Positions 1 through 7,860 of a stretch of DNA of 64,000 bases are shown in pieces. The stretch covers positions 1,302,001 to 1,366,000 of the forward strand of contig OZ243044.1 of the NCBI GenBank assembly GCA_965212135.1. Reading direction: 5' to 3'. A program made the position numbers and the translations under genes. Under the pieces are notes generated by a model, which saw only the letters and a program-made list of their open reading frames with translations, did no database searches and was not told the DNA's origin. Every line of letters starts with the position of its first letter. Position 1 is the first letter of the stretch. Source of the stretch: Bin75 sp965212135. Lineage in GTDB: Bacteria; Nitrospirota; Nitrospiria; Nitrospirales; UBA8639.

Positions 1-1254
1 GTTATTACGCTCACGAATCAGCGCATCGTCGGGTTTGAAGTCATTCTCGCCGGCATCGTCGTCGGGGCGGCCATCGGCGCGCTCCTGGCCCTGAAAATCG
101 AAATGACGGCCATGCCGGAACTCGTGGCGCTGTTTAACGGGTTTGGCGGCATCGCCTCGGTGCTGGTGGCGGGGGCGGCCCTGACAGAACGCACCCTCAA
201 CGACGGAACCCCGTTCGTTCAGGTCACCGTGGCCACGGCCGCTTCCGGGCTGATTGGCGCCGTCACGTTTTGGGGAAGCCTGGTGGCTTTTGGAAAACTC
301 AAGGGCCTCCTGAATGAAAAGGCCGTGCTGTTTGCCGGGCAACAGGTCGTGAACGCCGGGCTGGTTCTTCTGGCCCTGGCGTTAAGCGTGGGCGTGGTTC
401 TGGACCCCGCCAATCTCCTCTTGTACTGGCTGCTGGCGCTGGTGGCGTCGCTGCTTGGGGTACTGCTCGTCATGCCGGTCGGCGGGGCCGATATGCCCGT
501 GGTGGTCGCGCTCCTAAACTCCTACTCCGGGGTCGCCGCCGCGGCCACGGGGTTTGTCCTGTCCAATAACGTCTTGATCATTACCGGCTCCCTGGTCGGG
601 GCTTCGGGACTGATCCTGACGCAAATCATGTGCAAAGCCATGAATCGCTCCTTGACCAACGTCCTCTTTGGAGTCCTGGGGCCGACGGGTGAAAGCGCCA
701 GCGCGGACGCGGTCTATGCGGGCCGGGTGAAATCCGCTTCCCCGGAGGAAGTCGCGCTCCTCTTTGACGCCGCGCGACGGGTGGTCATTGTTCCGGGATA
801 CGGCATGGCCGTCTCCCAGGCCCAGCACCCCCTTGCCAACCTCGCGTCCCTCCTCGCCGAACGGGGCGTGGACGTGGAATACGCCGTTCATCCCGTGGCC
901 GGCCGGATGCCCGGTCATATGAACGTCCTGCTGGCCGAAGCCGACGTGCCGTATGAGTCCCTCAAGGATATGGACGAGATTAATCCGTATATTGATCAAA
1001 TGGACGTGGCCCTGATCATCGGCGCCAACGACGTGGTGAATCCCCTGGCGAGAACGGACCCGTCAAGCCCCATTGCCGGCATGCCGATCATTGACGTGGA
1101 CAAGGCCAAAACCGTGGTGGTGATCAAGCGGAGTTTAAGCCCCGGATTTGCGGGCATCCCGAACCCGCTGTTTGCGTTGGACAATTCCCTCATGCTGTTT
1201 GGCGACGGGAAGAAGATGGTGTTGGATATTGTCGCGGCATTAAAAGACACCTGA
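1..1254 (+). CDS. pntB: NAD(P) transhydrogenase subunit beta (5' truncated)
   Basis: The reading frame is open from base 1, so the N-terminus lies outside the window; 417 residues are visible. PntB is the membrane and NADP(H)-binding subunit of the proton-translocating transhydrogenase, which moves hydride between NADH and NADP+ using the proton gradient. The first ~190 residues are a run of hydrophobic helices. The C-terminal ~180 residues form the NADP-binding domain III, with the family segments VPGYGMAVSQAQ, AGRMPGHMNVLLAEA, GANDVVNP and KRSLSPGFAGIPNPLF. The pntA genes are expected just upstream. The 383-residue version starting at an internal ATG (base 103) is not the true start. Confidence 0.95.
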   Translation, partial: VITLTNQRIVGFEVILAGIVVGAAIGALLALKIEMTAMPELVALFNGFGGIASVLVAGAALTERTLNDGTPFVQVTVATAASGLIGAVTFWGSLVAFGKLKGLLNEKAVLFAGQQVVNAGLVLLALALSVGVVLDPANLLLYWLLALVASLLGVLLVMPVGGADMPVVVALLNSYSGVAAAATGFVLSNNVLIITGSLVGASGLILTQIMCKAMNRSLTNVLFGVLGPTGESASADAVYAGRVKSASPEEVALLFDAARRVVIVPGYGMAVSQAQHPLANLASLLAERGVDVEYAVHPVAGRMPGHMNVLLAEADVPYESLKDMDEINPYIDQMDVALIIGANDVVNPLARTDPSSPIAGMPIIDVDKAKTVVVIKRSLSPGFAGIPNPLFALDNSLMLFGDGKKMVLDIVAALKDT

Positions 1255-1420
1255 TCCCGTTCGCTCCCGTCACGCCCATCCTTGCGGTATTCGCGTATAT
1301 TTATTTAGTAAAAAGACCTCTGTCAATCTGTACGAACGGCGGTTGTTTTCTCAAAAAACAGTCTTGTAACGTATTGAATTTATTTAATTTAAATGATTTT
1401 ACTCAAGTGGAAATGTAAAC

Positions 1421-1450
1421 TTGTCGCCCGTTTAAACGGTATGGTACTAT
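1421..1450 (+). promoter_or_regulatory. Candidate sigma70 promoter with palindrome for the small lipoprotein gene
   Basis: TTGTCG (1421-1426) and TACTAT (1445-1450) are separated by 18 nt, and the next gene begins 29 nt later. The spacer contains a perfect 12-nt palindrome, CCGTTTAAACGG (1428-1439), which could be an operator. The rest of 1255-1478 is AT-rich and I see no gene in it. Motif match only. Confidence 0.35.
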
Positions 1451-1478
1451 GAACCTTGCTATTTGTGGGACTAGAGCA

Positions 1479-1801
1479 ATGAGAAAAAAGCTTACCTTGC
1501 GTTTGTTCTTTTAGCTCTTACTACTTGTGGATGTGCAACAACAGGCGGGTACAATGAAATTGTTCAAAGCTGGGTTGGTAGCAATGTGAATGATTTGATT
1601 CAGAAATGGGGTCGTCCTTCAGACGTTTACAATATGCCAAACGGAAACACGCTTTACACTTGGCGATTCAACGGTGGCACGGGAACCTACAATATCGGGA
1701 ATATAACTGTCCCATTACGCCGTAGATGTGAGACTTCGTTTACTATCAAAGACAGCATTATTCAGACAGCAAGCTGGAAAGGGACGGCCTGCCGTGCCTA
1801 A
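1479..1801 (+). pseudogene. Small lipoprotein with a frameshift at a poly-A run
   Basis: The ATG at 1479 opens a frame (MRKK...) that stops after 11 codons. The frame that continues to 1801 lacks a start codon upstream. Adding one A to the run of six A at 1484-1489 joins them: MRKKAYLAFVLLAL, then TTCGCATTGG, a lipoprotein signal peptide with a Cys-containing lipobox. The mature part (about 75 residues) carries DLIQKWGRPSDV and an NTLYTWRF strand, typical of small outer-membrane lipoproteins with a WG.P motif, plus two later cysteines. It is AT-rich compared with its neighbours. It could be a sequencing error, a real pseudogene, or slippage-controlled expression. If only the internal GTG at 1586 is used, the signal peptide is lost. 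Confidence 0.6.
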
Positions 1802-1849
1802 CATTTTTGTAGTTGAGATATAGCAGGAATTTAAAATTCACGGGACACA

Positions 1850-2044
1850 ATGGAAATCAAGGTCGTTAACAACAATGTGGAAAAAGCGCTTCGCGTTGCG
1901 AAGAAAAAACTCGCAGCCGATGGGTTGTTCCGTGAGTTGAAGCGCCGGCGTTTTTACGAAAAACCAAGCGTGAGACGCAAGGCCAAAGAACGTGAAGCGA
2001 CCCGCCGCCGCCAGAAATGGCTGGCAAAGCGTTCATTCCGGTAG
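1850..2044 (+). CDS. rpsU: 30S ribosomal protein S21 (bS21)
   Basis: This 64-residue, very basic protein begins MEIKVVNNNVEKALRVAKKK and contains the S21 segment LFRELKRRRFYEKPSVRRK followed by an Arg/Lys-rich tail. bS21 binds the platform of the 30S subunit near the anti-Shine-Dalgarno end of 16S rRNA and helps initiation. Length and start fit the family. It stands alone 48 nt after the lipoprotein gene. No rpsU-dnaG-rpoD arrangement is present here. Confidence 0.95.
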   Translation: MEIKVVNNNVEKALRVAKKKLAADGLFRELKRRRFYEKPSVRRKAKEREATRRRQKWLAKRSFR

Positions 2045-2111
2045 CCGATTGTCCCGCGTCTCGTCACGTCCTCGTTTCCATCCTGTCCCGTTCACCGCGT
2101 AACCGTCTTCA

Positions 2112-2768
2112 ATGCGTGATTCCCAGATTCACGCGGTCACGGCCAGAGTCAGACAAGCCATTCGCCGATGGAAAGAACCGGTGTTGGGGGTGGTGGCCAG
2201 GGAAACGCGCGACCCCTTCCGGGTGTTGATTGCCTGTCTGCTTAGTCTCCGGACCACCGACCGAACCACAACCGAGGCCAGCCAACGATTATTCCGGCTG
2301 GCCGGCACGCCGGAACGCATGCGCGCGCTTTCCCTGAACACCGTCGAGAAGGCCATCTATCCGGTGGGGTTTTACCGAACCAAAGCCAAACAGATTCGCG
2401 CGATCTGCCAAAGTCTGCTCCATGACTTTGGAGGCCGGGTGCCGGAGACCATTGACGAGCTGTTGACGCTGAAAGGCGTCGGACGCAAGACCGCCAATCT
2501 GGTGGTGACCGTCGGGTATCACAAGCCGGGGATTTGCGTGGATATTCACGTTCACCGCATCAGCAACCGGTGGGGGTACGTGCGGACGGCCACGCCGGAG
2601 GCGACGGAATTCGCGCTCCGCAAAAAACTGCCCAAACAATACTGGATCACATGGAACGACTGGCTGGTTCCGTTCGGGCAAAACCTTTGCCGCCCCGTTT
2701 CCCCGTTCTGCAACCAATGTCCGGTGAGCGCGTACTGCAAGCGGGTCGGCGTGCGAACCTTCCGGTAG
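2112..2768 (+). CDS. nth: Endonuclease III-type DNA glycosylase/AP lyase
   Basis: The 218-residue protein is a base-excision repair enzyme that removes oxidised pyrimidines and cuts the abasic site. The helix-hairpin-helix LKGVGRKTANLV spans about residues 120-131, with the catalytic Lys at 126. The catalytic Asp is at 144 in ICVDIHVHRI. The C-terminus has the [4Fe-4S] ligand pattern C-x6-C-x2-C-x5-C at 193, 200, 203 and 209. All diagnostic residues are therefore present. It sits 67 nt after rpsU on the same strand. Length matches bacterial Nth. Confidence 0.93.
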   Translation: MRDSQIHAVTARVRQAIRRWKEPVLGVVARETRDPFRVLIACLLSLRTTDRTTTEASQRLFRLAGTPERMRALSLNTVEKAIYPVGFYRTKAKQIRAICQSLLHDFGGRVPETIDELLTLKGVGRKTANLVVTVGYHKPGICVDIHVHRISNRWGYVRTATPEATEFALRKKLPKQYWITWNDWLVPFGQNLCRPVSPFCNQCPVSAYCKRVGVRTFR

Positions 2769-2811
2769 GAAGCTCCCGGTCATGCGGGGCGGGGCCGCGG
2801 CGAAGTCCGGG

Positions 2812-3231
2812 CTAGATAAACAGCGTCGTCTCCGCGCCCGAGGCCAGCGTCAGGATTGAGGGAAGGCCCATCACCTCGTCAACCTGGCCGGCCACGGCGT
2901 CCGCGTCCACGCCCATGTATTCCAGCCCGGCGCTGCACGCGATGAGCCGGAACTTCCCGACCGTTCTGGCCTCTTCAAACATTTCCGAAATACGCGGCAC
3001 CTTGCGCTCGGCCAGCAGGCGGGCGACTTCCTCGTGATAGGGTTGATACTCGGGGGGAAAATCAATGTCGTCGAGTTTGCCTTCCGCGAGTTTCTTGATG
3101 GTCCAAAACAACAACACGACCACCACGTCTTTTCCCATGGCCGAGGCCGTGAGGGCGATGGTCGCCACCTGGTGCAGTTTGTCATAGGTGGCGTTATGGG
3201 CGTAAATGACCATCGGAGGCGGAGTGCTCAT
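2812..3231 (-). CDS. DsrE/DsrF-like family protein
   Basis: This 139-residue cytosolic protein has the DsrE/F-like fold signature: an N-terminal strand MVIYAHNATYDKLHQVATIALTA, then a hydrophobic VVVVLLFW strand, and a late Cys in IACSAGLEYMGV. Such proteins form oligomers and are linked to sulfur transfer or peroxiredoxin-like roles, but the substrate cannot be told from sequence. The ATG is preceded by AAGGA at good spacing. It is followed in the same direction (upstream, 32 nt) by the RicT-like gene, so the two may be co-transcribed. Confidence 0.75.
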   Translation of the reverse strand: MSTPPPMVIYAHNATYDKLHQVATIALTASAMGKDVVVVLLFWTIKKLAEGKLDDIDFPPEYQPYHEEVARLLAERKVPRISEMFEEARTVGKFRLIACSAGLEYMGVDADAVAGQVDEVMGLPSILTLASGAETTLFI

Positions 3232-3263
3232 GGACTATCCTTCTTGAGACCGCGGATGAAAAA

Positions 3264-4010
3264 TCAAGACCGAGTGGGGTGAATGAGTTGTGGAATGGGC
3301 GGCTTTGAGACCGGCCAATCGTCGCTTTCAAACATCAGGCAGCATTTCAACCGTCCACAGACTCCGATGCGGTACGAATCATGCGACGCCGCCGTTTCGC
3401 GATGGGAGAGCTTGAGCGTCACCGGTTGAAAATCCGTGAGAAAGCTGGCGCAACACAAGACCAGCCCGCAGGTATCAACCCCGCTCAACCGGCGCGCTTC
3501 CTCACGGCTGGAAATTTGCCGCATGTCAATCCGGCAACTGAAATGGCGCGCCAGATCCTTCACAAGCTGCCGAAAATCAACGCGGGATTCCGCCGTGTAG
3601 TTCAACGTCAGGAGCCGCCGCTGAAGCGAGCCATGGACTTCGACCACTTTCATCTGCAACCCCAGCGCCAGGGCACGCTCCCGGCAGAACGCTTTGCCCG
3701 CGACCGATAATTTTTTTTGATGGGCAATGGCGGCCTCGTCCGCTTCCGTCGCTTTCCGAAGGATACTCCGCATCGCTCGCATCGGCGGGATGAACGGTTG
3801 AGAGCGGGGAGGGGCACAGACACGGCCATAGGTGAGATCGTTCTCTAATTCCAGGAGAACGCAGTCACCGACCTTGAGCGCGGGGTCGGTCGTCCGGGCG
3901 GTTTTGCTCTCGCCGCAGTCGCGGACCTTGACCTCCACCACGACGAGGTCGCCCCCGGGCAATGGGTCTTCCTGATCAATCGCGGGCATGGGCATTGATT
4001 GATCGGTCAT
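3264..4010 (-). CDS. PSP1/RicT-like protein
   Basis: The 248-residue protein has the PSP1 C-terminal domain. In Bacillus, RicT (YaaT) acts with RicA and RicF as a Fe-S-containing complex that affects RNA processing; the role outside Firmicutes is less clear. The conserved Cys clusters are visible as VDTCGLVLCCASFL and GVCGRLKCCLMFE near the C-terminus. I chose ATG 4010 because GGAAGGA lies 7-8 nt upstream; a longer frame starts at 4031. In many bacteria this gene sits by holB or metG, but neither is nearby here. Confidence 0.85.
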   Translation of the reverse strand: MTDQSMPMPAIDQEDPLPGGDLVVVEVKVRDCGESKTARTTDPALKVGDCVLLELENDLTYGRVCAPPRSQPFIPPMRAMRSILRKATEADEAAIAHQKKLSVAGKAFCRERALALGLQMKVVEVHGSLQRRLLTLNYTAESRVDFRQLVKDLARHFSCRIDMRQISSREEARRLSGVDTCGLVLCCASFLTDFQPVTLKLSHRETAASHDSYRIGVCGRLKCCLMFESDDWPVSKPPIPQLIHPTRS

Positions 4011-4114
4011 CACAAGTCCTTCCAGCGTCACACAGGCGCCCCGTCTTTACCATATTAGACGGTTGAACGGCAAGAATACCCTGCGGCGGCGCCGGCCCCG
4101 AACGGTCGGCCCGG

Positions 4115-5740
4115 CTAGCGAGAAGCGTGCTTGAGAAACGCGGGCAAGGCATGATCCAGTTGATACAGCGAAAGCGGCGCCAGGGCTTCGGCTTGCGAGA
4201 TCACCCGCACCTGGCCCGGCGCGGACACGCGCACCACGTCCAACGCCTGGCCGTGATGATACCGGCGGCCCGAGGCCTTCAGCAGGTCTCCGAGGGCGTC
4301 GGGAGGATCCCAGTGGGCGGTGAGCAAGGCCGTCCGGGCCGGATTCCGGTGACTGAACATGAACGACAAATGGTCCGGGTACCACTCGGCGCCGCCGGTG
4401 GCATACGAGACGAACAAGGACGCCTGGGCATGCTCCATCAATTCCGACAGGTAGTGATTGGTGAGAAACCCGTTTTCTCCCACCTCCAGCCACTTGCCGG
4501 GATGCGACAAACTTGCATGGGCCGCGCAGGAACGAATCTCTTTCAGTTGTTGCTGGGAGGCATAGATGGTCGTAATCGGGCCATACTGCCGCACCAGTTG
4601 AGCGATAACGCCGTCCCGGACGGCGGAATGCCCGTCGTTTGTCGGGCCGCTGTCCGCGTGCACCAGGGTGTTGTGCCCGTCGTCATTGATTAAATAACAA
4701 TTTCGCGGCAGCGCAAGGTCGCACGGGTCCTCGCCGAAAAACGGCACCGACACGACTTGCCCGTTGTCAAATTTCCAGGATTCTCCATGCGCCAGTTCAA
4801 TGACGTTCGTAAAGCCCAGCTCGCGCATCAAGGCCCGGTAATCAAAATACAACGCCTTCCGGTTTTTCCGGCTCGGCACGAGAATGGGCACGTCCTTGGG
4901 CACGTGCAGCAACGTTCGGGGGTCAACGTGGTCGTCATGGTCGTGCGTCAGGAACACGGCGGCCGGCGGCGGCAACAACGACGGCCACAGCGAAGGCTCC
5001 GGTGATTCGGCGAACCAGGGCATCAGCCAGGGATCAAACCAGAGAAACCGGTCTCGCAGGCGGTACATCAACGCCGCGTGGCCAAGATGCACCATGTCCC
5101 GGTCGCACGTGGCGTCGAGCCACCGCGTGCGAACCGAGGAGTGGTCCGACACCGCCAAACAGTCGTGCGAGTCGAGTTGCTCCAGCAGGTGCGTCAAATG
5201 CCGCGCGTGGTCATGACCGGCCGTCATGACCACGGTGTGAATTTCCGACACGGTTCGCGCGCCGTTCAAACATCCCAGCAACGTCCCCACCACGGGCGAG
5301 AGGGGATGATGCCCGAAGTCCATCGGGATCGTGTGCCGCGTGACCGCGTTGAACACGCGCAGGCCGGTGTACCGCATGACCGCCGATTGATGACGATCGT
5401 GAGGAAATTCCCACACAAAAGCGCCGCCGGCATTCCGTTCACACCGAATATGCCGCCGGAGCCGGGGCCGAGACCGCACCACTTCGGCATAGGCGTCCTC
5501 AAGGCGGCGACCGACGTTGGGATCGTTGACCGGCGTTCGGTGGGCAAACACGTCACTGATGGCCGTTTCCACGGCGCTCATGAGGATGCCGTGGACCTCA
5601 TGGAGACTCGCCACGACGTCGGGAGCCACGCCGCCCATAAACGGAAAGGGGCCGGGCGGCTCGGCGCTTTCCAACTGCACCCACACCCAGGGGTGCAGTC
5701 CGACACACTGATTGGGGTCAACGCGATCCCAGAGAGCCAT
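4115..5740 (-). CDS. MBL-fold hydrolase with N-terminal PqqD-like region
   Basis: The 541-residue protein has a metallo-beta-lactamase fold in its second half: the metal motif LTHDHDDHVD (about residue 270) and a later HADSGP that supplies the bridging Asp. The first ~250 residues are unusual. Around residues 155-205 is a segment GTLLGCLNGARTVSEIH...HLTHLLEQLDSHDCL that resembles the PqqD/RRE winged helix (dG-rTv-eI, then a leucine-rich helix). This would give a leader-peptide-binding module fused to a hydrolase. No signal peptide is seen. ATG 5740 is used; TTG 5743 is also possible. A VOC gene lies 75 nt upstream on the same strand. Substrate is unknown. Confidence 0.75.
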   Translation of the reverse strand: MALWDRVDPNQCVGLHPWVWVQLESAEPPGPFPFMGGVAPDVVASLHEVHGILMSAVETAISDVFAHRTPVNDPNVGRRLEDAYAEVVRSRPRLRRHIRCERNAGGAFVWEFPHDRHQSAVMRYTGLRVFNAVTRHTIPMDFGHHPLSPVVGTLLGCLNGARTVSEIHTVVMTAGHDHARHLTHLLEQLDSHDCLAVSDHSSVRTRWLDATCDRDMVHLGHAALMYRLRDRFLWFDPWLMPWFAESPEPSLWPSLLPPPAAVFLTHDHDDHVDPRTLLHVPKDVPILVPSRKNRKALYFDYRALMRELGFTNVIELAHGESWKFDNGQVVSVPFFGEDPCDLALPRNCYLINDDGHNTLVHADSGPTNDGHSAVRDGVIAQLVRQYGPITTIYASQQQLKEIRSCAAHASLSHPGKWLEVGENGFLTNHYLSELMEHAQASLFVSYATGGAEWYPDHLSFMFSHRNPARTALLTAHWDPPDALGDLLKASGRRYHHGQALDVVRVSAPGQVRVISQAEALAPLSLYQLDHALPAFLKHASR

Positions 5741-5815
5741 CAATTACGCGTCTTTCTTCGTGAGGCGTGACGGAATCACGTCATGACGCCACGGACCAGA
5801 GCGGGTTGCGGCCAC

Positions 5816-6268
5816 TTATGGTTCAGTCGAAAAGCGCACCGCGCTGATGTTAGGTTCGTATAACACCTGGATGACAATATGGTCGGGATCGGCGAGATAA
5901 AATGAATAACTGCCGTCCCGATGCCGCTTCGGATGGTGGACAATCGTGACGCCTTCGTTGACGACGCGGCGATACAGCCGGTCCACACTGTCCGGGGAAT
6001 CCATGACAAACCCCACGTGGTCAAGAAATTGCCCCTGATCATGGCGGTGAATGGGAATGTCTTCGCTGGGAATCTGATGCAGCGCCAGGTTATCAATCCC
6101 CGAACTCATGTACACGTTCTCCGCATCAGGTTCCCAGACAATCGTCATGCCAAACCAGGTCTGATAAAACGTTTTCGAGGCCCCCAGATTTGTCACCTTC
6201 AAGGCCACGTGGCGCAACCCGCTTCCCTTGGGAATATCCTGGGGGCCTTGCTTGGACGGTGTGATCAT
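5816..6268 (-). CDS. VOC/glyoxalase-dioxygenase superfamily protein
   Basis: This 150-residue protein has the paired beta-alpha-beta-beta-beta units of the vicinal oxygen chelate fold: LRHVALKVTNLGASKTFYQT at residues 18-37 and LDHVGFVMDSPDSVDRLYRR near 80, ending YFLADPDH-like (SFYLADPDHIVIQVLYE). His and Glu metal ligands are present at the usual strand positions. The ATG is preceded by GGGA at 6 nt. The exact reaction (glyoxalase, dioxygenase or resistance) cannot be told. It may be co-transcribed with the downstream MBL-fold gene. Confidence 0.8.
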   Translation of the reverse strand: MITPSKQGPQDIPKGSGLRHVALKVTNLGASKTFYQTWFGMTIVWEPDAENVYMSSGIDNLALHQIPSEDIPIHRHDQGQFLDHVGFVMDSPDSVDRLYRRVVNEGVTIVHHPKRHRDGSYSFYLADPDHIVIQVLYEPNISAVRFSTEP

Positions 6269-6456
6269 GATTTCCCTTTCCGCGCCGTCATCTTAACGAG
6301 GCCCGCGAGGCGGAGCAACCCCGTCCGACCGATTCGCCGCCGCGTCGCGCGCGTTTCGCGGCACGCAGTCCATGTGATACCCTCCCCCCTCTTTGTGGAT
6401 GCTTCTCCTCTCACACGGATCAAGCTGGCGTACGTTTCGGCCAGGCGGGGGCAGCC

Positions 6457-7311
6457 GTGAACACTGAATCAGACGCAACAAGCGGATTCGCGGGAATGAC
6501 CGTGGCGGCCTTTGAAAGCCGGATGGCCGATCAAATGGCCAATCTTATCGCTCGTCATGGAGGGAAGCCCATGGTTGCGCCCTCCATGCAGGAAATTCCC
6601 CTGGAACAGAACACCGAAGCCCTGACCTTTGGGCAGCATCTCATGGCAGGCTCCGTGGACATGCTGATTTTGCTCACCGGCGTTGGGACACGGGCGTTGT
6701 CGGACGTCTGGAAAACACGGTTTTCCATCGAAGCCATCCGGCACGCACTGGCCGGAATCATCCTCGTCTGCCGCGGGCCCAAACCCATTGCGGCCTTAAA
6801 GGAGCTGGGGCTGCAATCCCACCTCGCCGTTCCCGAACCCCATACTTGGCAGGCTGTCCTCCACACACTGGACGCGCTCAAACCGGAGGGCCTTTCCGGA
6901 CTCCGGATTGCCGTGCAAGAATACGGCACGTCCAACAACGACCTTGTGGAGGGGTTGGTCAAGCGGGGCGCACGGGTCACGAGTGTCCCGGTGTACCGAT
7001 GGGCGCTTCCCGACGACGTGGAGCCTCTCAAGCGCGCGCTCCGCGGCCTTCTGGAGGGAACCGTCGCCGCGGCGCTCTTCACAAGCGCCGCCCAGGTGGA
7101 TCATATCGTGGAACTGCTCCACGCCACCGGCCAACTCGCGGCCTTTCGTGAAGTCCTGGGAAAAACCATGGTGGCCTCGATTGGCCCGGTCACCAGCCAA
7201 CGGCTCCGCCACCATCATTTCCCCGTTGACTTCGAACCCTCCCGCGCCAAGATGGGCATTCTGGTCAAAGAAGCCAGTGAGCGCGTCGGCGACATCCTGC
7301 GCCGCAAATGA
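6457..7311 (+). CDS. Uroporphyrinogen-III synthase (HemD)-like protein
   Basis: The 284-residue protein has the two-lobed HemD architecture. Signature parts are VAAFESRMADQM at the start, LLTGVGTRAL (about 70-79), LSGLRIAVQEYG (about 147), AALFTSAAQVDHIVEL (about 205) and VASIGPVTSQRLRHHH near the end. HemD closes and inverts ring D of hydroxymethylbilane to make uroporphyrinogen III for haem, sirohaem and cobalamin. The start is GTG with an upstream GGGGG stretch. No other haem genes lie nearby, so a paralogue with another role is possible. Confidence 0.8.
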   Translation: MNTESDATSGFAGMTVAAFESRMADQMANLIARHGGKPMVAPSMQEIPLEQNTEALTFGQHLMAGSVDMLILLTGVGTRALSDVWKTRFSIEAIRHALAGIILVCRGPKPIAALKELGLQSHLAVPEPHTWQAVLHTLDALKPEGLSGLRIAVQEYGTSNNDLVEGLVKRGARVTSVPVYRWALPDDVEPLKRALRGLLEGTVAAALFTSAAQVDHIVELLHATGQLAAFREVLGKTMVASIGPVTSQRLRHHHFPVDFEPSRAKMGILVKEASERVGDILRRK

Positions 7312-7333
7312 ACCGCCGAACAGACAAACGCAA

Positions 7334-7362
7334 TTGACTTGCATTAGCTGGACTGATAGAGT
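7334..7362 (+). promoter_or_regulatory. Candidate sigma70 promoter before the TonB receptor operon
   Basis: TTGACT (7334-7339) and TAGAGT (7357-7362) are 17 nt apart, 38 nt before the small exported protein gene. No cobalamin riboswitch or clear Fur box is visible in 7312-7860. Motif match only. Confidence 0.35.
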
Positions 7363-7399
7363 CCACGGCGATCGTCCGCTGATTCTCCGGAGCCGCAAG

Positions 7400-7762
7400 A
7401 TGAGACCGTTTCGATCCGCCTCGTTATCCGTCCGGGATTTTGCTCCCTTGATCATCGTGGTGGCGCTGAGTGTCCCGGCGCTCGTGCCTCTTGCCGGCGC
7501 GTTGGCCATGCAGCACGTCCTGGCTTCCGGGACGGGAGGGAATCCCGGCGAGCATTCGGATTTTGATCTGTGTGCCTGGGTGGAAATTCACGGATCCGGC
7601 GCCTTGGCATTCCAGACGACTGAACTCCACGCCGGTCTTCTTCTCTTGAACAAAGCCCACCTTGCTGTTCCCGCGACCGTGCGGGGCAATGTTCCCGCGT
7701 CTTCTCCTTCTCGCGCTCCTCCCAGGTCTTCCGCGTCCCGGTTGATCCAGCGTCCCGTGTAG
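7400..7762 (+). CDS. Small DUF2946-like exported/membrane protein
   Basis: This 120-residue protein starts with basic residues and a hydrophobic segment (FAPLIIVVALSVPALVPLAGALA), then has a DLCAWVEIHG stretch and ends with an RAPPRS-type motif. That pattern is typical of the small DUF2946-like proteins encoded just before metal-related TonB receptors. Function is unknown. The frame is open far upstream in the hemD shadow frame, but ATG 7400 is the first one after the hemD stop. The following TonB receptor begins 98 nt later. Confidence 0.55.
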   Translation: MRPFRSASLSVRDFAPLIIVVALSVPALVPLAGALAMQHVLASGTGGNPGEHSDFDLCAWVEIHGSGALAFQTTELHAGLLLLNKAHLAVPATVRGNVPASSPSRAPPRSSASRLIQRPV

Positions 7763-7860
7763 GGACGGCCCTTCGCTCGGAATGTCGCCTGGCGACGAAC
7801 CCGTGTATCGGGTTTGCGGTCAGACCCGTGCTTACGAGTCGCCACAAGAGGAGAAGCCCG

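Noticed and set aside
7763..7860. Possible cobalamin or metal riboswitch before the TonB receptor
   Set aside because: I could not find a B12-box or other conserved riboswitch core in the leader.
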